From Hypericum androsaemum (taxonomy: Eukaryota > Streptophyta > Magnoliopsida > Malpighiales > Hypericaceae), in contig OZ023184.1 in NCBI GenBank assembly GCA_963995505.1, positions 5,952,001 through 6,016,000 of the forward strand: DNA of 64,000 nt. Direction: 5' to 3'. Below, piece after piece: positions 12,170 through 25,503 of this stretch. A program made the position numbers and the translations under genes. Under the pieces are notes generated by a model. The model worked only from the letters and a program-made list of their open reading frames with translations. It did no database searches and was not told where the DNA came from. How positions within the stretch are numbered: the first letter of the stretch is position 1; the number at the start of each line of letters is the position of its first letter.

Positions 12170-13794
12170 TGACGTACGCAAAATTGACAAGCAATTTAAC
12201 GCACAAACAAATAGTATAGTGTATAAGTAAGGTTCTTGAACTGAGAGAGATAGAACATGAAAATTAAAACAATCAATCGTATGTAGCCAAATTGAAACAA
12301 GTTCGTAAAGTAAAGAATGATATGAGGTTGCAAGACAATAAGTAAACTAAGAAATGTAAATAGACGGTTTGTACTTTAATAAAATAAAGAGAGCACTATG
12401 CTTTTATGGACTACCTATCTATGTCAAGATCATGGTTATTTATGAAGTTCTAACTAGTACCCGGAGTGTTCTAATGCATCCTCCTAACGCTTTCGCTCAT
12501 TAGGCCGATAAAACTAAGCTAGAATAGTTCACGAATACCAACTAACGCTTTCGCTCATTAATTAGATCGTGAACTAAGCTAAACTCAATTATAAAGTTAA
12601 CTCCTCGTGGGTTATCCCTTAGTATCAAGATGTCTCATTAATACCTAAGAATATGTCAATTGATCCTTCCGTTGAATTTAATGCCTTTCGGTCCACTATC
12701 ATCAACTAACATCATAATCTAAGTGATCAAGTTAGATTAAGCATTACGATCATCAATTGACAACTACTACGAAAGTTGATCAAACCATAACCCAACATAG
12801 ATAAGTAATCACATAATTAAAGCATCGTACTCACAAGAAAAACTACTCACAAGTCATGTTCATACAAGAAGAAAACTTATACAAGAAAATGATAGAAAAT
12901 AACATTAAAGAGAGAGATAGAGAAAACTCAAGATGTGGTCAAGAGCTTCCTCAAGCATCCTTCTTCAAGCTTCCTTCTAGCATTCCTCCAATGGTACTCC
13001 TTCTTGGTATTCCTCACAACTCTCCATCTCCAACTATATTCTTCAAAAAGTAGATATCTCAAAGAGAGCAATTCCCTCCTCTATTTATAGTGAATGAGAT
13101 GAGAGCTTTTTCTCCACTCATCCATCAAAAGAGAAGGTGGATGGATGAATATTCTCTCTTTTGAGTTGGAAAGCCTTTCTTTTGATGGTGGAAAGCACTT
13201 TGGAGGTGGAAAGCTCTTCTTTCCAACAAGGAACACCAAGGAGAATTATTTATACAAGGCACTCAAGTTTCCAGCCATGTGAAAGAAAGAAAGGCAATCA
13301 TGGTCCATAATGGTCCTTGAATTTTCGGCCAAATTCGTACAGATTGCTGGCAGAATTAATGCTCAACTTTGGACGTGATTTTTATCCCTTTTGGGCTTCG
13401 AATTTGAAGAAGCCCATTAGAGACAAATGTGTAGCCCAGGATGTCTTCTTTCCGGAGCCACTGAGTTTGTCTTCATCGGTCTTCGGATGAGAAAGTTATC
13501 TGCATTTAAGTCACAAGAGGTCAAACTCGCCCACATCTTCGAGTGCCCGATCAAGCGTCAATCTTTTAGGCTACTCCGATAGACTTCAACACGAACCAAT
13601 GGTGCACCAACATCCTCCTTCTCATCTCACAAGGGCTTCTAGCAATAAACATGAAAGAAACACAATAAAAATTAAGAGGTTACACGAAAACTAACATAAT
13701 ACGAAATAAGAGATATTAACATCAAATAACACGTAAACCTACTAGAAACGATAGGAATTCAATGCTAAAATAATGAATGTTTTCACACTCATCA
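12170..13794 (-). repeat. 3' LTR of the Athila-like element
   Basis: It begins TGACGTACGC and ends ACACTCATCA on the plus strand, the standard TG...CA ends. It looks identical to 20867-22491, with no insertion or deletion. The 65-codon frame inside it (12856-13053) recurs identically in the other LTR and is not taken as a gene. Confidence 0.97.
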
Positions 13795-13806
13795 CACCCC
13801 CATACT
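13795..13806 (-). other. Polypurine tract of the Athila-like element
   Basis: On the minus strand this reads as a G-rich purine tract (GTATGGGGGTG) directly before the TGATGAG start of the 3' LTR. This is where plus-strand DNA synthesis is primed. Confidence 0.8.
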
Positions 13807-15332
13807 TGAATCATTGCTTGTCCTCAAGCAAACTCAACCATGGAATACTAAACAACATCACAAGAGAAATCAAAACGTAATAAGGAAAAGACTTGGCATG
13901 ATTAATTCAAAATTTAACTCCCCTCAAAATCTCAAACTTGAATCAAAAGACTACCCCACACCCTAGCTAGTACATCAACCCAAACACAAAGAGTAAGACC
14001 CGGTAGACGTCTCACCACTCGATGGTTTAATCAAGTGTTATCACTATGTAAAAGACACTAGAAGGTTAACCACTCAGAGGTTCGGAAATTTTAGCTCACG
14101 ATTTGTAAGTAGCCAACTTCCTATCTCTCGCATACGTGATCGATGTCTTTCAAAATATCCTACGTCCTACTCAACAGTGTCTCAAAGTCGTGTGGTTGCT
14201 CGTGAAACGGGGGCTTTCAATCGGGTTGTAATGGGGCTAAGGTATTGGTGAGATAATATATATGGATAGTAGTTAAACCACCCAATCCGAGGACTTGTTG
14301 CCAAAGCATTCTAGTCTCTCGTCTATTCCACACATCCTCACCATAAATAATTAAAGCACACTCTCAAAATACACCCATTTCCTAAGACCGTAGCACGAGT
14401 TATGCCAATTATTAATGCCTTATTCAACATTCACTTTTTCTTTCTTTTCTTTTCTTTTCTTTTTTTTTCTTTTCATCTTTTTTTTTCTTTTCCTTTTCTT
14501 TCTTTCTACAAACACAAACTTGGCATTTTCTAGGCAAGAACTCCGCTTCTTTGTATAGCCTCTCAATTACCCAAATTCCCAATGAATTAACCCATAAGAA
14601 CACTAAGCTACCAACTAAACCCAATATATATCATTTCCCAAAAAGTGTAAACTTATGCGTCCTCGGATCGGATGACCAAAGGTTGGGAGGATGGTGGATG
14701 TAAGGCTTAAAGTTGGTATACATATAGTATGATCAATGAATGGCTCAGCTCAATGGGTTAAAGCAATGGATATAAAGGTTCTTGGCTCTAAAGCTCTAGG
14801 CTCAATTTCAAAGGATTAGCCCCCGTCATTCACTAACGCCACACAACCAAGACCATGTCAAGTACTAGTAGGATACCTCGATCAACCGAACTCATGTAGG
14901 CATCTCATGAATAAATGAAGACGGTTGTCTCCTCCTTCGGCTCAAAGTTCCTCACAAGGACACTCATCAACCCTCTAGTCTAATCTACAAAGTGAGACTA
15001 CGAGTCTAAACAACCGAGGGTGAAGTTTCTACAAGTTCTTAGGCCTTGTGCTCGAGTCCATTTCCTAACTAGGTGTGTGGTAAGCTTCGAACACAAGTTA
15101 AATCATTTTGAAGGGGGTCAAATTTTTGAAAATTCATGCCAAATCATTGCCTAAACAAGACAACTAGACCTAAACACACAAAGAATTCCTAATTGGAACC
15201 ACACACCCCCACACTTAAATGACACATTGTCCTCAATGTGGGGGCAACACACAAAACGAAACATCACATTAAATAACACAAATGAAAAAAAAATGAACAG
15301 TAAAAGAAAGAGAAGTGGACTGCTCCCTGAGG
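13807..15332 (-). other. Untranslated region between pol and the 3' LTR
   Basis: No frame over about 85 codons resembles a protein, so the env-like gene carried by some Athila elements is absent or fully eroded. A pyrimidine-rich TTTTC repeat lies at 14432-14507. Just after pol, on the minus strand near 15200-15245, is an ACATTGAGGACAATGTG palindrome followed by a GTGTGGGGG motif. That pairing is common after pol in this kind of element. Confidence 0.7.
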
Positions 15333-18300
15333 CTAAGGTGCGGATGGAGGGAGCAAAGTTTGCACTTCTCGAGCGCGCTCCATCTTGCTCCCTAGGTATA
15401 GCTTGCACCGCTGGCCATTGACTTTGAATGTTTGGCCCTCCAGATTCTTCACTTCAATGGCTCCATGAGGGGCGGCATTGACAATCTCGAATGGTCCACT
15501 CCATCTTGATTTCAATTTTCCGGGGAACAGCTTCAAGCGCGAATTATAGAGGAGTACTTGTTGACCAACCTGAAAGTCCTTGGCTCCAATACGAGCGTCG
15601 TGCCTCTTTTTGGTGGTGTCTTTGTAGAGCCGTGCACTTTCAAAGGCACTTGAGCGGAGTTCCTCGAGTTCTTGGAGTTGCAGCACCCGCCGTTCTCCCG
15701 CGAGCTTGTAGTCGTAGTTCAATGTCTTGATTGCCCAAAATGCTCGGTGTTCAAGCTCCACTGGGAGGTGACACGCCTTGCCGTAGACCAGGCGATATGG
15801 TGTTGTGCCTAGAGGGGTTTTGAAAGCAGTGTGGTAAGCCCATAACGCATCATCAAGCTTACCCGACCAATCTTTCCGTGCTGAGCTCACTGTCTTTTCT
15901 AAAATTTTCTTCAGCTCCCTATTAGATACTTCAACTTGACCACTGGTTTGAGGATGATAAGGTGTGGCAACCTTATGAGTGACTCCATAGCGCCGGAGAA
16001 GCGTGGTAAAAGGTTGGTTGCAGAAGTGTGAACCACCATCACTGATGATTGCACGAGGAACACCGAATCGGGCGAAGAGCTGCCTGAGGAATCGTAAGAC
16101 CACCTTGGCATCGTTTGTTAGAGTAGCCCATGCCTCTACCCATTTGGAGACGTAGTCGACTCCGACAATGATGTACTTGTTGCTTTTAGAGGGAGGGAAA
16201 GGACCCATGAAGTCGATCCCCCACACATCAAAAAGCTCAACCTCTAGAATACCAGACTGGGGCATTTCATCTCGTCGAGAAATATTACCTGTTCGTTGAC
16301 AACGATCACAATGCTCAGTGAATGCTCTTGCATCTTTGAAAATTGTAGGCCAATAGAAACCACACTCAAGAACTCGTGAAGCTGTTCTTGATGCTCCGAA
16401 GTGTCCAGCGTAAACTGATCCATGACACTCTTGGAGAATAGATGGTATTTCCTCATCTGGAATACATCGTCGTAGAAGGCCATCCACACATCTCCTGAAT
16501 AGATATGGCTCATCCCACACATAGAAACGCACATCACTGAGGAACTTCTTTCTCTGAGGGTAGCTCAAGTCTTCGGGCATGACTTCACTCACCAAATAGT
16601 TGGCAAAATCCGCGTACCAAGGAGGCGCCACTGCTTGGACATAGAACAAAGCTTCATCTGGGAAGTATTCGAGAATCCTTCCTTCCTTTTCCATTCCATC
16701 GTTGTGTTCCAAGCGGGACAAGTGATCTGCGACCATGTTCTCCGTGCCCTTCTTATCCTTAATCACTAGATCGAATTCCTGTAAAAGTAAAATCCAACGG
16801 ATAAGTTGGGGTTTTGCATCTTGTTTAGCAAAGAGGTACCTCAAGGCTGCGTGGTCGGTATAGATGATGACTTTAGAGCCTAACAAGTAAGGCCTGAATT
16901 TGTCGCAAGCATACACCACTGCAAGTAGCTCTTTTTCCGTGGTGGTGTAGTTAAGTTGTGCTCCAGCGAGAACACGACTTGCATAATAGATGACATGCAG
17001 TCGCCCTTCCTTTCGTTGTCCGAGGACACAACCTAAGACATCATTGCTTGCATCACACATAAGCTCAAATGGGAGGTCCCACGATGGTGAAGTGATAATT
17101 GGAGCTGTGACCAATGCTTCTTGGAGTGTCCTGAAAGCACTTAGACAAGAATCATCAAACTCAAAGGTGACATCCTTATTCAAGAGGTTAGTCAAGGGTT
17201 TTGCAATAGAAGAGAATTTCTTTATAAAGCGTCGATAAAACCCTGCATGTCCTAGGAATGCGCGGATGCCCTTTACCGTCGTCGGTGGTTGCATTTTTTC
17301 GATCGCCTTGGTCTTGGCACGATCAACTTCAATTCCAGCCTTTGAGATCTTGTGACCCAATACTATGCCTTCTTCCACCATAAAATGACATTTTTCCCAA
17401 TTAAGCACGAGCTTCTTCTCTTCGCATCTCTTGAGTACTCTATCCAAGTTGTGGAGGCAACATTCAAACGAATCTCCAAAGACAGAGAAATCATCCATGA
17501 AAACCTCCATGATGTCTTCATTCATCCCCCAAAAGATTGCCATCATGCAACGTTGAAAAGTGGCGGGAGCATTGCACAGACCAAAAGGCATTCTCCTGTA
17601 TGCAAAAGTGCCAAAAGGACAAGTGAAAGTAGTCTTATCTTGGTCTCCAGGATAGATGAGTACCTGATTATACCCGCAATAACCATCTAGGAAGCAGTAG
17701 TAGGCATGTCCAGCAATACGCTCCAACATTTGATCAATAAAGGGAAGAGGAAAGTGATCCTTCCGAGTAGCGGCATTGAGTTTTCTGTAGTCGATGCATA
17801 CACGCCACCCAGTAACTACTCTTGTTGAGATGAGTTCCCCTTCCTCATTAGTTTGCACCGTCATACCTCCTTTCTTGGGCACACATTGGACAGGGCTCAC
17901 CCATTCGCTATCTGAAATAGGATAAATAATTTCAGCATCGAGAAGTTTGATTACCTCTTTTTTCACAACCTCTCTCATGTTTGGATTTAGTCTTCGTTGA
18001 CGATCGGCCCTGGGCTTTGACCCTTCCTCCATGTTGATGCGGTGCATCACAATGTCAGAGCTAATTCCATGGATATCAGAAATTTGCCATCCTATGGCCT
18101 TGATTCTTTTGTTCACCAGTGTAAGAACTTGCTCTTCTTGCTCCGGAGTAAGCTTGTTGGAGATAATTATTGGCAGCCTTCCTCCTTCTCTTAAGAAAGC
18201 ATATCGCAAGTGAGGAGGTAACTCTTTCAGCTCCACAGCGGGGGCTTTAACAGAGAATGGTAGCGTAGGAGCCCCCTTGTAAAATGCTAGCTCTAATTTT

Positions 18301-20750
18301 TCCTCCTCTTTGTCTACTTCTTCATTTTCTTCGGCCTCTTCAACTTCGTGCACTTGTTCAAGGGTTTCTGCCTCTTCTTCCTCTGTCAAAGACCAGCTCC
18401 ACTGTTCTTCAGAATAAAGCATTTCATCGGGCATCGTGTCGATGCGTAAGCAATCTTCATCATCGCGGTGGTGCTGCATTGCTTTGGCCATTTGGTACTC
18501 TATTGTTTCTTCCCCAACACGTAGAGTTAGCTTCCCTCCATTGACATCGATTAAAGCACGGCTGGTGTTGAGGAATGGCCTTCCTAGGAGAAGAGGACAA
18601 TTCTTGTCTGGGTCGAAGTCCAAGACTACAAAATCTGCTGGAACATAGAATTGCTCGAATTTGACTAGCACATCCTCCGCAATTCCATGTGGTCTCTTGA
18701 CAGTCTGGTCTGCCAGCTGAAGACGCATCTCTGTTGGCTTAAGGTCTCCAAGTCCTAGTTGCCTGAAGATAGTTAACGGCATGAGGTTAATGCTGGCACC
18801 AAGATCACACAAGCACTTAGGAAATTCAACATCACCAATAAAACAAGGGATAGTAAAACTCCCTGGATCCTTAAGCTTAGCCGGCAAATCCTTGGAGATG
18901 AGTGAGCTGCAATTGACGGTTAGAGATATCGTTTCTTCTTTGTCCCACTTCTTCTTATTGGTGAGGAGTCCTTTGAGGAATTTGGCATAATGCGGCATTT
19001 GATCAAGCATCTCCAAGAAAGAGATATTTATCTGAGTACCCTTCATCTTTTCAATAAAACCAATGAATCTTTTATCTTCCATTGGTTTCTTCTTGAGTCG
19101 TTGAGGAAATGGTGGAGGTGGAATTCTTGGTGGTGGAGGAACATAAAATTCCTCTTCTTCAATGGGTTGAACTAGCTCTTCTTCCTTCTCTTTCTCCTTC
19201 ACTTTCTCCTTCTCTTTGGATGTCGTAGAGGCTCCTTCGATCTTCTTGCCACTTCTCAGAGTAACAGCTTTGACATCTCCTCTTGGGTTAGCCTCTGTGT
19301 TGCTTGGTAGTGAACCTATCGGTCGTCGAGTATTTGCTGCAGCTAAGTTTCCAAGTTCAATTTCCATCTTTTTGAGTTGTGTTGCCTGCCCTTTGAGGAA
19401 TGTCTCAATCTCCTGCTGTCGAACTTCACAACGATCCATGCGCTGCACAGTTATGGATTGTTGCTGAATAGACTGCTGGACTACTCCAACTAGCTGGTCG
19501 ATCTTTGCGAAGACATTGACTTGGTCGCCCACCAACTGGTCGATCTTATCTCCCATTATTTTGACTTGATCTCCCACATATGGTTTTCTAGGCTCTTGCT
19601 GAGTGCCAGTGTTGTATGGCTGCCTTCCAAATCGAGAGAAATTTGGTTGACTTTGGTTGGAGTAACCTAACCCTCCTGGTTGCCTATCAGCGACAGCTTG
19701 AATTTCTTCCAATACTGGACAGTCGTTGGTGGGATGCTTTTCTTTGCAAAGTTCACAAACATCTTGCACTGCAGCTATCTTTTCCTTGCTTTTAGCCAGG
19801 TCTTCAAATCTTCTGGTAAGGGCCTCAAGCCTGGCTTCGAGCTTGGTGTTGCTATCCACTTCCAGTATCCCTCGGGTTGCTCCTCTGTGTGGTATTCTGG
19901 CACGCTCCTTTGGCCACATGCCATTGACTTCTGCCATCTCCTCCATCAAACGAGTGACTTCGTCAGCAGTATTTCTTAAGAACACCCCTTGAGATGAGGC
20001 ATCAATATGATCACGAGATGGGCCATCTAACCCATTGTAGAAGATCTTCATGAGGTTCTCCTGTGATATGCCATGTTGAGGGAAAGCTCCTTGGAGATCT
20101 GTGAATCTCTCCCAAGCTTCATAGATGCTCTCCCCATCTCTTTGGACAAAGGTGTTGATTTCTTGCAAGAGTTTGGCCGACTTGGCCATGGAGAAGAACT
20201 TTCGCAGGAAAGCATGGGCCAAGTCTGTCCAACTCCTTATTGTCTCTCCTTTCAACTTGTTGTACCATACACGAGCTCGATCCTTCAGAGAGAAGTGAAA
20301 GAGACGTAGCTTCAAGACGTCATCATCTATTCCGTGAAACTTCATGATATTGCATATATCCTCGAATCGAGAAAGATGGTCTTGAGGATCTTCACTCGGT
20401 AATCCATAAAACTGGACAGAATTTTGCAGTAATCCCACAATGGCTGCTGGGATCTGGAATGAGTGGGCTCCTATCGGTGGTTGTTGCAACCCATTAGGAT
20501 TCCCATTCCATGTAGGAACGGATGATTCCAGCAGGGTCCTTCTTCGTGGCGCACCTGCAAGGGCTTGGGTTGCTTCCAAAGTAGCGTCATAAAGAGCTTG
20601 GGTCGCCTCGTCATTATCATCCTGATTTTGTGCCATGGATCTGGATTGGTCTCTCCTTTCACGCCTAATTCTCCTTTCGAGTATATTGATGTCAATCTTA
20701 GGTAAGGCGTTTGTGTCAGGGTCAAGTCCTGCACTCCGGGTTCTTGGCAT
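15333..20750 (-). CDS. Athila-type gag-pol polyprotein, intact
   Basis: A single frame of 1,805 residues encodes everything needed for reverse transcription and integration. The gag capsid domain spans about 90-280 ([13 protein letters not shown]). A compact zinc knuckle ([15 protein letters not shown]2CX3HX4C) lies at 332-344. The aspartic protease has DLGA at 649-652, the form usual in this lineage. Reverse transcriptase spans about 910-1130 with FMDD at 1084-1087. RNase H spans about 1225-1345 with CDAS (D1233) and YTDH (D1299). Integrase has an HHCC zinc finger (H1443, H1450, C1481, C1484) and DDE residues D1513, D1571 and E1607. No stop or frameshift was seen. The start is the first ATG, 117 bases after the 5' LTR edge. 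A Glu/Lys-rich linker lies at 510-535 and a second at 788-822. Confidence 0.97.
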   Translation of the reverse strand: MPRTRSAGLDPDTNALPKIDINILERRIRRERRDQSRSMAQNQDDNDEATQALYDATLEATQALAGAPRRRTLLESSVPTWNGNPNGLQQPPIGAHSFQIPAAIVGLLQNSVQFYGLPSEDPQDHLSRFEDICNIMKFHGIDDDVLKLRLFHFSLKDRARVWYNKLKGETIRSWTDLAHAFLRKFFSMAKSAKLLQEINTFVQRDGESIYEAWERFTDLQGAFPQHGISQENLMKIFYNGLDGPSRDHIDASSQGVFLRNTADEVTRLMEEMAEVNGMWPKERARIPHRGATRGILEVDSNTKLEARLEALTRRFEDLAKSKEKIAAVQDVCELCKEKHPTNDCPVLEEIQAVADRQPGGLGYSNQSQPNFSRFGRQPYNTGTQQEPRKPYVGDQVKIMGDKIDQLVGDQVNVFAKIDQLVGVVQQSIQQQSITVQRMDRCEVRQQEIETFLKGQATQLKKMEIELGNLAAANTRRPIGSLPSNTEANPRGDVKAVTLRSGKKIEGASTTSKEKEKVKEKEKEEELVQPIEEEEFYVPPPPRIPPPPFPQRLKKKPMEDKRFIGFIEKMKGTQINISFLEMLDQMPHYAKFLKGLLTNKKKWDKEETISLTVNCSSLISKDLPAKLKDPGSFTIPCFIGDVEFPKCLCDLGASINLMPLTIFRQLGLGDLKPTEMRLQLADQTVKRPHGIAEDVLVKFEQFYVPADFVVLDFDPDKNCPLLLGRPFLNTSRALIDVNGGKLTLRVGEETIEYQMAKAMQHHRDDEDCLRIDTMPDEMLYSEEQWSWSLTEEEEAETLEQVHEVEEAEENEEVDKEEEKLELAFYKGAPTLPFSVKAPAVELKELPPHLRYAFLREGGRLPIIISNKLTPEQEEQVLTLVNKRIKAIGWQISDIHGISSDIVMHRINMEEGSKPRADRQRRLNPNMREVVKKEVIKLLDAEIIYPISDSEWVSPVQCVPKKGGMTVQTNEEGELISTRVVTGWRVCIDYRKLNAATRKDHFPLPFIDQMLERIAGHAYYCFLDGYCGYNQVLIYPGDQDKTTFTCPFGTFAYRRMPFGLCNAPATFQRCMMAIFWGMNEDIMEVFMDDFSVFGDSFECCLHNLDRVLKRCEEKKLVLNWEKCHFMVEEGIVLGHKISKAGIEVDRAKTKAIEKMQPPTTVKGIRAFLGHAGFYRRFIKKFSSIAKPLTNLLNKDVTFEFDDSCLSAFRTLQEALVTAPIITSPSWDLPFELMCDASNDVLGCVLGQRKEGRLHVIYYASRVLAGAQLNYTTTEKELLAVVYACDKFRPYLLGSKVIIYTDHAALRYLFAKQDAKPQLIRWILLLQEFDLVIKDKKGTENMVADHLSRLEHNDGMEKEGRILEYFPDEALFYVQAVAPPWYADFANYLVSEVMPEDLSYPQRKKFLSDVRFYVWDEPYLFRRCVDGLLRRCIPDEEIPSILQECHGSVYAGHFGASRTASRVLECGFYWPTIFKDARAFTEHCDRCQRTGNISRRDEMPQSGILEVELFDVWGIDFMGPFPPSKSNKYIIVGVDYVSKWVEAWATLTNDAKVVLRFLRQLFARFGVPRAIISDGGSHFCNQPFTTLLRRYGVTHKVATPYHPQTSGQVEVSNRELKKILEKTVSSARKDWSGKLDDALWAYHTAFKTPLGTTPYRLVYGKACHLPVELEHRAFWAIKTLNYDYKLAGERRVLQLQELEELRSSAFESARLYKDTTKKRHDARIGAKDFQVGQQVLLYNSRLKLFPGKLKSRWSGPFEIVNAAPHGAIEVKNLEGQTFKVNGQRCKLYLGSKMERAREVQTLLPPSAP

Positions 20751-20849
20751 GCACTAAAGAGACTCGCAAAAGCGAGTGCACAAAATCAGCAAATATGCTG
20801 TACACAAAACCAATTACTTTTGGTTTTATGTCCTAAAATCTCAGTTCCG

Positions 20850-20866
20850 TGTCGACGGCGCCAATT
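20850..20866 (-). other. Primer-binding site of the Athila-like element
   Basis: Immediately inside the 5' LTR the minus strand reads AATTGGCGCCGTCGACAC. The TGGCGCCGT core is the sequence Athila-type elements use to pair with a tRNA-Asp 3' end. The two-base spacing after the LTR is normal. Confidence 0.82.
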
Positions 20867-22491
20867 TGACGTACGCAAAATTGACAAGCAATTTAACGCA
20901 CAAACAAATAGTATAGTGTATAAGTAAGGTTCTTGAACTGAGAGAGATAGAACATGAAAATTAAAACAATCAATCGTATGTAGCCAAATTGAAACAAGTT
21001 CGTAAAGTAAAGAATGATATGAGGTTGCAAGACAATAAGTAAACTAAGAAATGTAAATAGACGGTTTGTACTTTAATAAAATAAAGAGAGCACTATGCTT
21101 TTATGGACTACCTATCTATGTCAAGATCATGGTTATTTATGAAGTTCTAACTAGTACCCGGAGTGTTCTAATGCATCCTCCTAACGCTTTCGCTCATTAG
21201 GCCGATAAAACTAAGCTAGAATAGTTCACGAATACCAACTAACGCTTTCGCTCATTAATTAGATCGTGAACTAAGCTAAACTCAATTATAAAGTTAACTC
21301 CTCGTGGGTTATCCCTTAGTATCAAGATGTCTCATTAATACCTAAGAATATGTCAATTGATCCTTCCGTTGAATTTAATGCCTTTCGGTCCACTATCATC
21401 AACTAACATCATAATCTAAGTGATCAAGTTAGATTAAGCATTACGATCATCAATTGACAACTACTACGAAAGTTGATCAAACCATAACCCAACATAGATA
21501 AGTAATCACATAATTAAAGCATCGTACTCACAAGAAAAACTACTCACAAGTCATGTTCATACAAGAAGAAAACTTATACAAGAAAATGATAGAAAATAAC
21601 ATTAAAGAGAGAGATAGAGAAAACTCAAGATGTGGTCAAGAGCTTCCTCAAGCATCCTTCTTCAAGCTTCCTTCTAGCATTCCTCCAATGGTACTCCTTC
21701 TTGGTATTCCTCACAACTCTCCATCTCCAACTATATTCTTCAAAAAGTAGATATCTCAAAGAGAGCAATTCCCTCCTCTATTTATAGTGAATGAGATGAG
21801 AGCTTTTTCTCCACTCATCCATCAAAAGAGAAGGTGGATGGATGAATATTCTCTCTTTTGAGTTGGAAAGCCTTTCTTTTGATGGTGGAAAGCACTTTGG
21901 AGGTGGAAAGCTCTTCTTTCCAACAAGGAACACCAAGGAGAATTATTTATACAAGGCACTCAAGTTTCCAGCCATGTGAAAGAAAGAAAGGCAATCATGG
22001 TCCATAATGGTCCTTGAATTTTCGGCCAAATTCGTACAGATTGCTGGCAGAATTAATGCTCAACTTTGGACGTGATTTTTATCCCTTTTGGGCTTCGAAT
22101 TTGAAGAAGCCCATTAGAGACAAATGTGTAGCCCAGGATGTCTTCTTTCCGGAGCCACTGAGTTTGTCTTCATCGGTCTTCGGATGAGAAAGTTATCTGC
22201 ATTTAAGTCACAAGAGGTCAAACTCGCCCACATCTTCGAGTGCCCGATCAAGCGTCAATCTTTTAGGCTACTCCGATAGACTTCAACACGAACCAATGGT
22301 GCACCAACATCCTCCTTCTCATCTCACAAGGGCTTCTAGCAATAAACATGAAAGAAACACAATAAAAATTAAGAGGTTACACGAAAACTAACATAATACG
22401 AAATAAGAGATATTAACATCAAATAACACGTAAACCTACTAGAAACGATAGGAATTCAATGCTAAAATAATGAATGTTTTCACACTCATCA
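20867..22491 (-). repeat. 5' LTR of the Athila-like element
   Basis: It is 1,625 bp and the twin of 12170-13794. On the minus strand it would hold the promoter of the element. A TATTTATAGTG TATA-like motif at about 21777-21788 (plus-strand reading) lies inside it. Confidence 0.97.
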
Positions 22492-22496
22492 ACTTC

Positions 22497-23277
22497 CTGA
22501 ATCCCCCCACGGAGAGCTCGCCAGCACAGAACTTAATGCCTCCAACCCAAGCTCAAGCCCAGACTGTAGCTGCCGAGGCACCCCAGACAGAACCCTCCTT
22601 GGGCCCATGGATGACGATCTCTAGGAGGAACCACCGCCAGCCGAGACCCGACCCTGTCCAGGGAAGGGGAGCAACCAGTTTGCCCCTCTGGACCTCTAGA
22701 GGAACCAGACCCCCAACCCCTTCTGGTAATGCGAATCCTGGTGCTGGCCAATCGCCAGTCACGGCGGTGAGACCAGCTCGAAGGCGGCGGTGGGTGTTGG
22801 CCGACCAACGGCGAACACTAAGCCTGTGACCAAAACTACTGGACATGTCCGCGCCTCCCGGGTAGCCAGGAAATCACTAACGGATTTTTCCACTTTCGGC
22901 TCAGCAAAACTTTCTGACTCTCCTCTGATTTCTCCTTCTCTGCCTCTCTCCTCCGTTGCTTTTTCTGATCCAAATAAGGTCAAAGGTTATTCCTTTCTAG
23001 TTAACAATTCAAATGGTGTTTTTGGTTGTGTAGGGTCCAATTACCAATCTGGGCTAAAATATGAGACAAGACAGCCTGTACCCAAGAAAGGCAGAGGAAA
23101 AGCCCATGCGAGTCAAAACAAAAAAGAGGACCAGACAAACCCAAAAGCCCACAATTCTGGAAGCCTATTGGAAGAAGAACGCCCCCTAAAAGTCAAAAAG
23201 AGGAAAAAAATGGGCAAAATGGGCCCAAGGCCTCGAAAGCCCACCAGACGGAGGCAACAGGGCTCTCTAAATACCTG
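22497..23277 (+). pseudogene. LINE ORF1 fragment, part 2
   Basis: The frame continues ORF1 from the acttc target site with FLNPPTESSPAQ, and shows the LGPWMTISRRN motif typical of the ORF1 tail region in plant L1 elements. It shifts frame near 22790, then goes on as a basic Lys/Arg-rich tail (KVKKRKKMGKMG) to a stop at 23277. The frameshift and the gypsy insertion both inactivate it. Confidence 0.8.
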
Positions 23278-23491
23278 ATTTATGAGGAGAAGCTAGCCCA
23301 ACATGTTGCCCCATCAACCCATGAGTATGAAGAGGAGCCCCTCAGCCCATTTATGAGCGAATCCAGAGAGGTCAACAAAGATGAGCCTTCGACCAAATTC
23401 TGGGCCGTGGTGGAGCTCCTAAGCAGCCCTCTGTAGCCCCCTCAGACGTTCCTCTCAGTACCACCAAGAGCAAGTGTTGACCGACCAGGGG

Positions 23492-25503
23492 AGTGGACCG
23501 GAGTTGACTCCCGAGGCCATGACGTTGGAAGCTGAGGTGGGTTCAGGCTCTGACCCGAACGAGATGCAGTCTTGATGCTCCAACCCTCTGTTTGGTCCCC
23601 CCCCCCCTCCCCTCTCTTTTTGCGCTTATTTTATATTATTATTCTGCTATGTCGAGTTTCTCTATTATATTTTGGAATTGTTGTGGTCTCGGGAGCCCCC
23701 ATTTTTTGCAAGCTGCTAGGAGCTTGATACAGCATCATAGTCTGAATATTCTTGTGATCCTTGAGCCTCAGATCTCGAGGAGCAAAACTAATATGGTCTG
23801 CCAATGTCTGAATTTCTCAAACGTTGAGCGCGTTGAGGCCTCTGGGCGTAGCGGGGGTATCTGGCAACTCTGGTCTGAACCCATAGAGCAGCTCTCCATC
23901 CTGGCTCGAGATTGCCAGTTTATTCAGGCTAGTGTCAGCAACCATCAGGATACTTTTCAGCTCACGGCTGTCTATGCTAGTCCCAGAGCTACTGAGCGAC
24001 AAGGCATGTGGAATCGGCTTACCGCCCTCAGTGCCACCATCACTGGGCCTTGGATTCTTGGTGGTAACTTCAATGATATATGATTCCTTGATGAGAGGCA
24101 AGGGGGCTCAGGTGCTCTCTCAGGTCAGGATATGCATTTTGCAAAGCATATTGATACCTTAGGCCTCATTGATGTTGGGTTTATGGGCCGAGAGAGCTTT
24201 ACCGGGTTTCCAAATGCCTTGATCGTATTTTGTGTAATAGTAACTGGTGGCTTAACTGGTCGGAGGTAGTTGTTAGGCACCTGCCACGAGTGCCGTCTGA
24301 TCACTCCCCGATCCTCCTTAACTTTCGTCCGAATGAGGGGGGTGTAGGGGAGAGAGGCCATTTTGTTTCCAGGCTGCCTGGCTTCTCCACTTTGACTTCA
24401 TGCATTTTCTGGACACCCAGTGGTCGAGGTCCTCCCTGGCTAACACTGTGTTAAAGTCCCTCACGTCGGCTCTACGTCAGTGGAGTGGACCAGAGTTGAC
24501 TCCCGAGGCCGTGATGTTGGAAGCCGAGGTGGGTTTGGGCTCTGACCCGAACGAGATGCAGTCTTGATGCACCAACCCTCTGTTTGGGCCTCTCCCCCCC
24601 CCCCCCCCCTCCTTTTGCGCTTATTTTATTTTATTATTTTGCTATGTCGAGTTTCTCTATTACATTTTGGAATTGTTGTGATGCCGGGAGTCCCCATTTT
24701 TTGTAAGCTGCTAGGAGCTTGATACAGCATCATAGTCCAAATATTCTTGTGATCCTTAAGCCTTAGATCTCGGGAAGCAAAGCTGATAGGGTCTGTCAAT
24801 GCCTGGGTTTCTTGAACGTTGAGCGCGTTGAGGCCTCTGGGTGTAGCGGGGGTATCTGGCTCCTCTGGTCTAAACCCATAGTGCAGCTCTCCATCCTGGC
24901 TCGAGATTGCCAGTTTATTCAGGCTAGTGTCAGTAACCATTAGGATACTTTTCAGCTCACAGCTGTCTATGCTAGTCCTAGAGCTACTGAGCAACAAGGC
25001 ATGTGGAATCGACTTGCCACCCTCAGTGCCACCATCACTGAGTCTTGGATTCTTGGAGGCGACTTTAATGATATCTGATCCCTTGATGAGAGGCAAGGGG
25101 GCTTAGGTGCTCTCTCAGATCAGGATATGCATTTTGCGGAGCATATTGATACCTTAGGCATCATTGACGTTGGGTTTGTGGGACCAAGGTTCACGTGGGC
25201 TCGTGGCCGAGAGAGCTCTACCCGAGTTTCCAAATGCCTTGATCATGTTTTATGTAATAGTGCCTGGCAGCTTGACTGGCCGGAGGTGGTTGTTAAGCAC
25301 CTGCCACATGTGGCGTCTGATCACTCCTCGATCCTCCTTGACTTTTGTCCGAATGAGGGGGGAGTAGGGGAGAGAGGCCATTTCATTTCTAGGCTGCCTG
25401 GCTTCTCCACTATGACTTCATGCCTTTTCTGGACACCCAGTGGCCGAGGTCCTCCCTGGCTAGCAGTGCGTTAAAGTCCCTCACGCCGGTTATACGTCAG
25501 TGG
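23492..25503 (+). repeat. ~1-kb direct duplication inside the LINE (endonuclease region)
   Basis: Positions 23492-24483 and 24484-25503 align over their whole length, from AGTGGACC(G/A)GAGTTGACTC to TACGTCAGTGG. Each includes the ORF1 tail/ORF2 leader, a poly-C run and the endonuclease domain. The copies differ by scattered substitutions and a ~26-bp gap near 24190. Both share the same TGA stop after GGNFNDI/GGDFNDI. Confidence 0.9.

Larger units (their letters stand above)
12170..22491 (-). mobile_element. Complete, apparently young Athila-like Ty3/gypsy retrotransposon
   Basis: Two 1,625-bp LTRs (12170-13794 and 20867-22491) bound 7,072 bp of internal sequence, and the 5-bp duplication ACTTC flanks the whole (12165-12169, 22492-22496). 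On the minus strand the 5' LTR ends ...CGTACGTCA. An AATTGGCGCCGTCGACAC primer-binding region of the tRNA-Asp type follows, then a single uninterrupted gag-pol frame, and a polypurine tract (GTATGGGGGTG) beside the 3' LTR. The LTRs keep a constant offset of 8,697 bp, and I saw no difference in any line I compared. The insertion is therefore recent and the element may still be competent. The 1.5 kb between pol and the 3' LTR has no env-like frame. Confidence 0.97.

Noticed and set aside
12856..13053. 65-codon frame in the left Athila LTR, identical at 21553-21750
   Set aside because: It lies inside an LTR upstream of the element's own TATA-like region, matches no protein, and its identity simply reflects identical LTRs.
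15491..19992. Many plus-strand frames opposite the gag-pol gene
   Set aside because: They are antisense shadows of a long coding region.
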